From positions 1 to 26,697 of the forward strand of contig AJFK01000481.1 in NCBI GenBank assembly GCA_000467715.1: a stretch of DNA of 26,697 nucleotides. The letters run 5' to 3'. Of this stretch, positions 19,344 to 26,697 are shown in pieces. The position numbers and the translations under genes are program-made. This DNA comes from Hysterium pulicare CBS 123377. Its lineage: Eukaryota; Ascomycota; Dothideomycetes; Hysteriales; Hysteriaceae. The notes beneath the pieces are model-generated. The model was given only the letters and a program-made list of their open reading frames with translations. It searched no databases and was not told the DNA's origin. Within the stretch, counting starts at the first letter, position 1, and each line of letters starts with the position of its first letter.

Positions 19344-20741
19344 ATGTCCGGGCCTAGTGACAAGGCTCGCTTCTACCTGGAGCAGTCTGTTCCAGAACTG
19401 AATGAGCTTGAGCGCAAGAAAGTTTTCACAAAAGTATGGCCACCCTCACTTCCTCCCCAGCGCTTTAAAATCTAATCTTTCCTCTAGGATGAGATTAGTA
19501 CAATCGCGAAGAAGAGGTCCGACTTTGAGCACATCATCAATGCTAGAGGATCACATCCGTCAGACTATGTGCGGTACGTTGAGTTCGAAATGAACCTGGA
19601 AGCCCTCCGCCGAAAACGAATCAAGAGAATGGGAGTCAAGCTTATGGGTAGCGGACAAAAGCGAGTATTCTTCCTATTCTCTCGTGGCACTAGGAAATTC
19701 AGTGGTGATATTGGCCTTTGGATGCAATACATCGAGTTCGCGCGGAAGGAGAAGGCTTACAGGAAGTTGAACGAGATCCTCACTGCAGTTGTGAGACTTC
19801 ATCCTACAAAGCCAGAAATCTGGGTCTACGCAGCACGCTACTTTATGGACACACAAGCGGACATCACCAACGCCCGAAGTTATATGCAGCGTGGACTACG
19901 GTTTTGCAAGAATTCAAAGATCATGTGGCTCGAGTACGCGAAGCTGGAAATGCTATACATCGCAAAGTTAGCAGGACGGCGAAAGATACTTGGACTGGAC
20001 ATTGATCGACCACAAAAGGCCAAGGACAACAGCTTTGGCTCAGATACAATCACTCTTCCAGAAATCACTGCAGAGGACATCAACCCGAGCTTAGGGAAAG
20101 AAGATGGAGTGGATGAAGTTGCGCTGCAGAATCTTGAAGCCGCTCCCGTTCTCACCGGAGCGATTCCACTGGCTGTCTTTGATGCTGCCGCAAAACTGTT
20201 TCCGAGAGACACCCATTTCGTTGGACAATTCTTCGATATGTTCACCGACTTTGATCAATTGCCTTGCTTAGGTCGTATCCTTCAGCATGTGATCGATCAT
20301 CTTCAAAAAATGGCTCCCAAGGCAGTGGAGACCGCAGTTTGCATGTTCCAGATACCCTTAACTGGCATGCACCCTTCATCTCCTAACTTCCCAGGGGCTC
20401 TGAGAGAATGTCTTGATCGGCTCAATTCTTCCATAGCCCGAGGACCTCAAGACAAGGGTCGTCTGTCAGAGAGTGCTATTCGATGGATGTTATCGCTCGT
20501 GCGGCAGAACCAGGACGCTGATCCAGGTGTTCGGAAGGTTTTGACGTCCACTTTGCGGAAATACTGCCGGCTACTAGAAGAAGCAGAGCAAAAGAACAGT
20601 GGCGATGCTGTCGGTGACCTAGCTCAAGCACTGCAAAGCGAGAGCAAAGTGGACGATGCCAAACACTTGGTTGGAATGGCATCCAAGCTGTGGAGTGGGA
20701 ATGAAAGACTTCTCCAAATGCATACATCATTTAACACATGA
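19344..20741 (+). CDS. UTP6: Utp6, U3 snoRNP / SSU processome protein
   Basis: Exons 19344-19433 and 19488-20741, phase 0, intron 54 nt (donor gtatgg, branch tctaatc, acceptor ctctag), 447 aa; yeast Utp6 is 440. The start MSGPSDKARFYLEQSVPELNE leads into KKVFTK|DEISTIAKKRSDFE, the family's N-terminal UTP6 domain, followed by YVRYVEFEMNLEALRRKRIK. Half-a-TPR (HAT) repeats follow: GDIGLWMQYIEFARKEKAYRK, KPEIWVYAARYFMDTQADITN and KIMWLEYAKLEMLYIAKL. Utp6 belongs to the UTP-B subcomplex that binds the 5' external transcribed spacer of nascent pre-rRNA in the nucleolus and is needed for 18S rRNA maturation. Without the intron the ORF would begin inside the UTP6 domain. Divergent from CWH43, convergent with the PTH4-like gene. 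Confidence 0.93.
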
Positions 20742-20985
20742 GTCTCTATGACTCTACAAGTCATATACTACGTACTGCATCGAGGTTTGGGAAGGGAAAG
20801 AGATGCGAAGGCTATTATTCACATGTTTAGCGAATACATCGGTCAACATTACCCGATGTCGCGAGGCCCCTACATAATAGAGAGTACCACCTTGCTTTCG
20901 AGTTGGTTTGCGACTTAGTCCACATGGGTCTAGGGGTATCCAGCACCACTTGTCAGTGGTTGAGCTCAAGTTAGGAGACCAACGA

Positions 20986-21669
20986 TCAATCGTCACTTCG
21001 GCCGCTCCTCCTAGAGCTCTTCTTGCTGCTATGCACCTTTTTCGCCCGCAGCCGATGCTCATTCTCGGATTTCTGTCTACGGAGCCGTAAGACATAGTAG
21101 GGCTATAAGCAGATAGGAATGGCGTACAAAGTCTTGACGCGCTGCGTTTGGTCTACTGAAGTTTCTCCAGGCAGCGCATTCCTTCCTGCTTCAACAATCA
21201 TGCTATGAAGCTTCGCATAGCAGCTATGCATGTTGTCATTTTGTTTTCGGCTATCATCCGCTTGTATTATTATGGAATTAGACCTTGGGGCGGCATATCG
21301 AGAGGATCGAATTTCCGAATGGAGAGGGCTGGGGATATGCGACAGGAGGGCATCGAGAGCCACCTTAAGAGTAGCCTTGGAACTCGTTCTTTGGCCCAAT
21401 TAGTATCAATCCAAGCTGCACGATGTCTAAACATACTTGTTCACATTCTGGCCGCCGGGTCCTGAGGATCTGCTGAAAGACAATTCGCAAATGTTCCTTG
21501 GAATTGTCTCTTGGCTGAACTTCTCAAGCCATCGTCGAGCTGCACGAATATCTTCTTCGCTCGCTTCTCCGCCAATTGATCGAGAAGCAAAGGCTCTAGG
21601 AAGCACTTGAGCTTGCAATCGACCTGGACGTGTTGTAAGAAAGAGAGGACGCGCGATGTTGCGCAACAT
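20986..21669 (-). CDS. PTH4: Mitochondrial ribosome rescue factor, Pth4/ICT1-like
   Basis: Three exons: 21669-21437, 21388-21128, 21076-20986 (phases 2 and 2), 194 aa; yeast Pth4 is 202. Residues 1-~30 are rich in Arg, Leu and Ala without acids (MLRNIARPLFLTTRPGRLQA), a likely mitochondrial presequence. The domain I release-factor core reads ELSFSRSSGPGGQNVNK joined to TSSKATLKVALDALL; GGQ at residues 72-74 is the motif that triggers ester hydrolysis of peptidyl-tRNA. The C-terminal end RLRAKKVHSSKKSSRRSGR is the basic tail that ICT1-type proteins thread into the mRNA channel of stalled ribosomes. There is no codon-recognition domain, so it is not a classic RF1. The acceptor of intron 1 (caaag) is weak, but it alone restores the conserved segment. 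Confidence 0.9.
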
Positions 21670-22096
21670 GGCTGCACCTGAATGCCATGCAAACCCGCCG
21701 CAAATGCATACAGTTCGCCAAGGGATGAGTCAGCAAGTTGCCGCTAAAGAGTGCAAACTCCTCTTTCAATCCTCATCTTTACTCCCCCACTGCTCCCTCC
21801 CACACACTCACGTCACTTGCCACCACCCGACATCAACTCACCCATCGTACTGACAATTGCCCTGCTGTGTCTAGATACTTGTCTTTCTGATCGCGCCCTT
21901 TGGCCTCGCCGCTTGAGCTCTCAGCACTCAGCATTGATCAGTTAACCCCACAGGTTTCACCACCCCGCCTCGTCCCAAGCGCAAGCTACACAGTTGCCCT
22001 CGCCTCTGTCGCGACTCTTCATAAATGATTTGAGTTGATTCATCCTGCTCGTGGCTGCATGTTGTCCAAGGTGCTTTGCGCCCAGCCTTAGCATAC
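21670..22096. promoter_or_regulatory. Divergent upstream region with two uORFs before NAB3-like gene
   Basis: Upstream of the PTH4-like gene (-) and the NAB3-like gene (+). C-rich, T-poor sequence at 21770-22010 resembles a fungal promoter/leader. Two short upstream frames precede the NAB3-like ATG: a minimal ATG-ATT-stop at 22025-22033 and a 10-codon frame at 22059-22091, ending 5 bases before the ATG at 22097. Confidence 0.5.
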
Positions 22097-24775
22097 ATGA
22101 TATCCAGTCCTCCGCAAGAAGCAGCTCAATTTCGCGGCAAGACCCTCACTCCCGAGTCGCCAAAGCCCGTCCATTATCCTTCACCATCCAACATCCCAAT
22201 TCTTGAAAAGCAGATGGACCCAATGTTCAATGAACCTCCCCTCAATATCGGCACTCCTGCCTCATTTCAATCATACTCGCAGCACAATCCGCCCTCGAGC
22301 GCGCAGTCCAACAACTCATACTACACCGAACAACAGGGAGTATCAAGTTACCAGAGTGCTGCGCCAAATAGCGCCGTGGGGAATGCACTGAGTGACTATT
22401 CACAGTCAACGGCGTATGGGAGTGGTTATGCGAATAATCAAGATACTTCTACAATCCAGAATTTCGCTTCTCAGCATCGAGGTTCCGCGCCTGCGTACAG
22501 TGAGGCAACGTCTACGCCCATTACAGGAGACCGGTCTTCTTATTCCATGTCGTATGACTCTACAGCGCGTAGTCCATATCCAGGCATGCCAAACCAAGCA
22601 CAGTCACAAGGCTCACAATTCCAAGGGCAGCCTGGTAGCGACGGAGATGTAAACTTCCAAGCATTGTTGGACAAACTTTCTCCGCCCATGGGAAGCACTC
22701 CTTCCCAGAGTCGGAATGCTCCTGCCTCTATGCCCTTCCAAGCCTCCCAGAATCCCGGCAATGCTTCTTCCATGTCCACTTTACCGGCTGCTCCAAATCT
22801 TCCCCCAAGACCCCCACCTCAAGAGAAACCAGCCACCCATCCCAATTATGCTCCCGAAGACGACATACGATCATATCATCCCCATAGCCAAAAACCCACC
22901 AATTCTCAGTATCGCGGACAATCAGGCTTGCAGCCTTTGATGACTCAGGGTGCCCCTGGTACAGCCCCTTCAAATAGTTTTGGAGGCGCCCACTATGCTC
23001 CCATGTCAGCCACTCAATCGAATCAAAGCCCAAGCACTCCAAATCACAGGACACGAGATTCGATCGGAGGTAGTGGCGATGATGAGGACATTCGTTGGCC
23101 CCCTGAAATTAATAGACTATACGAGGAATTTCTAGAGGACGAGCGACGATTTGTTACGGATGGCCAATGGGACCAATTTCCGGTTGGATCAAGGCTATTC
23201 ATCGGTAAGCTTGCAAGTACTCCTCAAATTGGAAGACATGCATACGAATCGGTCACAGGAAACCTTCCTACAGAAAAAGTCACCAAACGAGACATATTCC
23301 ATCGCTTTTACAGGCATGGCAAACTTGCACAAATCTCGATCAAACAGGCGTATGGATTCGTGCAGTTCCTTGATGCGAACTCATGCTACCGCGCATTGCA
23401 TGCAGAGCAGGGCCAAACCGTACGCGGAAGAAAAATGCGTAAGTAGCCTTACTACACCTATGAACCTTCTGGCTAACGTATGTAGATCTCGAGATTTCGA
23501 AACCTCAACGTAACACTCGAAAAACAGATGGAGCTGCAAACGCTCAGACCGGTGTTCGCCGCCGATCGCGGTCTCCAGACTATACTCGAGGAGGAACTGG
23601 CGCTCAAGCGGGTCGTGCAGTTGATAGGTATACCAGCAATCAGAGTGCAATTTCTCCAAGGGAAAGGGAATTTCGTCGTAGTCGCGATGATTACCGGCCA
23701 AACCGATCTCCCTCTCCTCGCGGCGGACGTGGTGGACGAAGGGAACGGAGTCGCGATCGATATGACGGACGACGGAGAAGCAGGTCTAGATCACCTATGG
23801 GCAGAGGAAGATACAGAAGTCCAAGCCCACGGAGAGAGGGAGACGATGATTTGCCTTTGCCTCGTCGAATGCCCCACGAAGTGCCTGACATACAAGTCAT
23901 TGTGATCCACGAGCTTCCTCGCGATTTCATCGCATGGGTTGAGAGGGCATTCCAGGATCGTGGGCTCCGATGCGACGTATTACTACTAAGCCCCCGCCTT
24001 TCAGAGGCTGCTGTAGTACGAAGACAGATATTGGAGGGTGTACTGGCAATATCGAAGTTGACTCCAGCATCAATTGCAAAGAGCAAAATCAACTTGCAAT
24101 TGTTTGACAGAAGAGGAGGAGCTGATAATGTGCGATTCGAGGGTGAGTTATCCCTATTAGTGGAGTTTTGTTATCGAAGCTGACATTGTTCTAGAATATG
24201 CCGACCTTGATCCACAGACTGCAGCGATGCTCGTGGTCAACGCGAAGCAAAGCCAAGGAAATCCTCTGCCGACGCCGACACCGACTCATTATGGACTCCC
24301 TCAACAACCATATGGAATTCCTGCCGCGCCGCAGCCAAGTTATGCTCAACCACCAGCCAGTCAGGCACCCAACAGCGCCAATCTCTCAAGCCTGATATCC
24401 TCACTCGACTCAAATGGCCTACAACAACTCCTCAGCAGCATATCCCAACCGAACGCACCCCAGCCCTCTCGTCCACAGCAGCAACAACAACAACAGCCTC
24501 CTCCATCAGTAGGTCTTACACCAGACCTTGCACGTCTACTCAGTCAGGTATCAGCAACAACATCCCAAACCCCTTCCTATGCCCAACCGCAAGCCGCTCC
24601 TCAACAGAATCCGTATGCTTCCCTCGCCAACAATCCTGCGCTTGCGGCGTTGCTGGGTGGTCAGCAACCCATTGCGGCACAGCAGCAGCAGCGACAGCCA
24701 GCGGGTCAGTCAGCATCGCAAGCGCAACCGGATATGAATGAGATTATGGCGCAGTTGGCCAGCTATAAGCAATAG
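22097..24775 (+). CDS. NAB3: Nab3-like RNA-binding protein
   Basis: Four exons: 22097-23204, 23259-23438, 23486-24142, 24195-24775, giving 841 aa. The first intron (54 nt, donor gtaagc, acceptor tcacag) is in frame and stop-free; removing it restores RNP2, SRLFIGNLPTEKVTKRD. Residues 1-~360 are low-complexity Ser/Pro/Gln/Asn. The RRM spans ~365-440, with RNP1-like QAYGFVQF and HLEISKPQR after the third exon joint. An Arg/Ser region (RRRSRSPD, RSPSPRGGRGG, RSRSRSP) follows. A conserved alpha/beta domain begins DIQVIVIHELPRDF and continues LLLSPRLSEAAVVRRQILEGVLA. The C terminus is Gln-rich and ends IMAQLASYKQ. Yeast Nab3 (802 aa) pairs with Nrd1 and Sen1 to terminate non-coding transcription, and its RRM, 'SRLFIGNLP', and Gln-rich end match this layout. 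Orthology is likely; the complex's job in filamentous fungi is less clear. Confidence 0.8.
24476..24508 (+). repeat. CAG/CAA run (polyglutamine) in NAB3-like gene
   Basis: An imperfect CAG/CAA run encodes seven consecutive Gln followed by prolines. A second, shorter CAG run lies near 24679-24690. Yeast Nab3 also has a Gln-rich C terminus that promotes assembly, so a length-variable tract here could matter for function. Confidence 0.6.
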
Positions 24776-25359
24776 GTATTATATACCTGCGCCTATGAGT
24801 GAGAAACGAAACATGTATAATACTTTCTATGGTAGGATGAGAACCGCTTCCAGCTCTCACCCCCGAATGGGAAACTTGCCCCTCTTGAAGGGACTAGGAT
24901 TACTCAGAACCAAAGTACCGGGCGCATTTATTCGTCCGTCACCATCCATCTTTTCAACTCCAGGAGCGTTGTTATCAGGATGGAGCGGATCTTTTCTATG
25001 CTTCCGTCCAGTTACTCGTGCGACTTGTTTTATATCGATGCAGTTCGGATTTTCATCTAGCATGGCGTTCGCCGTGGTCCTTTCCCCCCTACTTCCCTTC
25101 CAAGGGCACTGGTATTCAAATTTCTTCTCTTCTCTCTTGGCCTATGACATATCCGCGCGTCGCGTGTGGATATATGCGGTGAAGCTGTTTGAACTGCGAC
25201 TTCTCAATATGCTTCACGAGTCTGAAGAAATGAGATGAGCGTGGGAAGGATGAAATTGTGGATGATTGGGATTATGATCGATGGCTTTTGTAAATAGTAA
25301 ATTGTAAGAAAAGTTGATGAGATGGAGATCCATGACGGTTGAAATAAAAGGCTTTCGGC

Positions 25360-25914
25360 TTACTCCACATTCTCTAACACGATTTTCGTGAAAGCGACAT
25401 TTCCAAATAATCCCACACATCTTTTAACCCAACCCCTTCTAGAAACCCCAAACAGAATCCCAATGAGTCCTATACAATTACCCTGTCTCCATCTTCGGCC
25501 TGACCCCTCCACCTCCAACTCACTTAAAACCTCCTTCAAACTCCCCCAAGTCTTGATACCAGGCATACGTTTTGATACCGTACTACCGACACGCCCAAAA
25601 GGTCCCTCCAACCAGGCCGCCCTACAAATCCTCCCATACTTCTACCTCGTCACACGGTAACACAAGCCACTCGATCTCTTCGGCCGTGCCCTCGCTATGG
25701 AGTCCCCATTCCTACCAGCGACGCTAGTGATCCACTCACATGACATCTCAACCACGGTTCGGCGCCGCTCCGAACCGCAAGTACCGCGAGATCCCAAAGA
25801 ATAGAGGAGAAAGCAAGCATCGGCATGACGGAAGCGAATAGTACCCGTCGTGGTGATTCCATCTTCTCCCAACGCATCGGAAAAAGAAGCCTGGATTCGA
25901 AAAAGTCGAGGCAC
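25360..25914 (-). pseudogene. Possible decayed gene, minus strand
   Basis: One minus-strand frame is open for about 185 codons except for a single in-frame TAG at 25642-25644. Before it the frame ends SSGLCYRVTR and after it continues KYGRICRAAWLEGPFGRV, then MPGIKTWGSLKEVLSELE and GLFGNVAFTKIVLENVE. The composition is protein-like and the sequence near the stop reads through smoothly. I recognise no family. There is no ATG at the upper end (the frame opens after a TAG above 25914), and no good splice sites remove the stop. On the opposite strand, 25388-25660 and ~25862-26144 are also open, so this may be chance in biased sequence. Confidence 0.22.
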
Positions 25915-26396
25915 TGCCTACTCATTCAGAGGGTCATCATCTTCCTGGCGATTTGAACGAACCACCGATTTGGAATTTCGAGGATTTGGAAGGGGAGGGA
26001 CGCAGGGGAGTTTTCGACGTCTGTCAGATCTGCATTCTTGGGATTCTGGGGCTAGGAAGGGGAGGCATGGAGAAGTTGGATGCTTGTGTTGGTTTGGAGG
26101 GGGCGGTGATGCCGTATATATCAGATCTAGGCAGCTGGCTTTAGCACCTTATACCGAGTCCAAATCGGCTTTGTAGGCTGATGGGAAAGAATATAGTAGA
26201 CGCAGACCCATCCTCCGCAATGATGATGAAACTCTGGCACCCAAGAGTGGATGTTGGGAGTGAGAAAATGGGGACTGAGTCACTTGCGCGTTGTTGCGAA
26301 AAAGATCACGTACCAAAGTTTGAAAGGGGGAAAAATTATATCTGGATTTTGTCACTTTTGCGCGTTCTACCAACATGTTACCCACTTATTTATTTA

Positions 26397-26414
26397 TCTC
26401 TCTCTCTCTCTCTC
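26397..26414. repeat. (TC)9 dinucleotide repeat
   Basis: Nine perfect TC units, followed by further cttctt/tcttct runs up to the ATG at 26522. Pyrimidine-rich tracts on the coding strand just upstream of starts are usual in fungal promoters and leaders. Confidence 0.85.
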
Positions 26415-26521
26415 TTCTTCTCCCCTTCGTCTACTTCTTCTTCTCTTTACATTACCATCGCTTTACAATCTCGATTTCCCGTCGACTTGTTCTTCCACCA
26501 CAGACAAGCAGACCATCCAAA

Positions 26522-26697
26522 ATGTCCCCCCCAAACCCAAACCCAACACCAGACGCCCCGAAAAGCGCGCCCAAACCATCCAGGGGTTCCCGTTTCAGTC
26601 TCCGTCCCATTTGGAGGATGATATCCCAGTTTAAATTCCCCATCCCAGGCTCGATGAAGACGAAGAAGAAGGAGAAGGAGGAGGAGGAGGAGGAGGA
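26522..26697 (+). CDS. Start of unidentified gene, truncated by window end
   Basis: ATG 26522, in the context ccaaaATGTCC and after a long CT-rich leader, opens a frame that stays open for 58 codons to the last base. It begins MSPPNPNPTPDAPKSAPKPS, then GSRFSLRPIWRMISQFKFPI and MKTKKKEKEEEEE. The end is a (GAG)n run coding for polyglutamate that continues past the window. The Pro-rich start and Lys/Glu run give no family. An alternative is that only part of this is exon 1. Real by context and frame, function unknown. Confidence 0.5.
   Translation, partial: MSPPNPNPTPDAPKSAPKPSRGSRFSLRPIWRMISQFKFPIPGSMKTKKKEKEEEEEE

Larger units (their letters stand above)
24776..26521. other. 1.75 kb without a confident gene
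   Basis: The first ~550 bases are probably the 3' flank of the NAB3-like gene; a 68-codon minus frame at 24857-25063 starts with ATG but has no recognisable content. From 25360 to 26180 there are protein-like stretches on both strands that I cannot turn into a gene (see separate entry). From ~26340 the sequence is a pyrimidine-rich leader for the gene at 26522. Confidence 0.4.

Noticed and set aside
20754-21095. 113-codon minus frame next to UTP6
   Set aside because: Overlaps exon 3 of the PTH4-like gene in another frame; the spliced frame gives the expected basic tail instead.
22076-22097. Upstream extension of the NAB3-like frame to a TTG
   Set aside because: Non-ATG start; ATG 22097 is the first in-frame ATG and has reasonable context.
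23205-23258. Reading the NAB3-like gene through this segment as coding
   Set aside because: It would insert 18 residues between RNP2 strand LFIG and NLP, while perfect gt/ag sites restore the family sequence; treated as an intron.
1-26697. tRNA genes, CRISPR arrays, intact transposons
   Set aside because: No tRNA B-box with matching arms, no regularly spaced repeats and no transposase or reverse-transcriptase motifs were found by eye.

Overview
The window looks like nuclear DNA of a filamentous ascomycete (Pezizomycotina). The genes carry short introns, mostly 46-100 nt, with GTAAGT/GTATGT-like donors, CTAAC-type branch points and TAG/CAG acceptors. Recognisable products (CWH43, UTP6, a mitochondrial GGQ release factor, a NAB3-like RNA-binding protein, a BYS1-domain secreted protein) are of fungal type, and bases 1-~135 look like an AT-rich, RIP-degraded repeat edge. 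I cannot name genus or order with confidence. All intron coordinates are my own reading of splice signals and frame.

Left part (1-11.3 kb): a head-to-tail array of eight small BTB/POZ genes, all on the + strand (191-924, 1434-2195, 2700-3412, 4921-5652, 6186-6896, 7730-8466, 9029-10035, 10443-11268). They fall into two blocks. Copies 1-3 share a '(N/S)G(K/G)WKES' motif and, in copies 1 and 2, a C-terminal 'TMTCD.SDYH' tail. Copies 4-8 share a 'KP(D/E)W' motif and a 'PW' tail. One unrelated minus-strand gene of unknown function (3649-4188) sits exactly between the blocks. Six copies share a phase-2 intron at the same codon, just before the first strand of the BTB fold; copies 4 and 5 lack it precisely. 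Copy 2 is frameshifted in a T run.

Middle (11.3-15.1 kb): a gene-poor stretch, a BYS1-domain secreted cysteine-rich protein (12716-13279, +), and a two-exon HNH-nuclease-like gene with a basic N-terminal region (14132-15068, -).

Right part (15.6-24.8 kb): conserved housekeeping genes. CWH43 (15630-19089, -, 11 exons, 968 aa) remodels GPI lipids and shares a short divergent promoter with UTP6 (19344-20741, +), a small-subunit processome factor. A PTH4/ICT1-type mitochondrial ribosome rescue factor (20986-21669, -) is divergent to a NAB3-like transcription-termination RNA-binding protein (22097-24775, +), whose RRM is interrupted by a 54-nt intron that keeps frame and has no stop. The last 1.9 kb has no confident gene except the start of one that runs off the window (26522 onward).

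No tRNA, rRNA, CRISPR array or intact transposon was found. The least ordinary part is the BTB array: a local, lineage-type expansion of adaptor-like proteins with differing intron content beside degraded repeat DNA.
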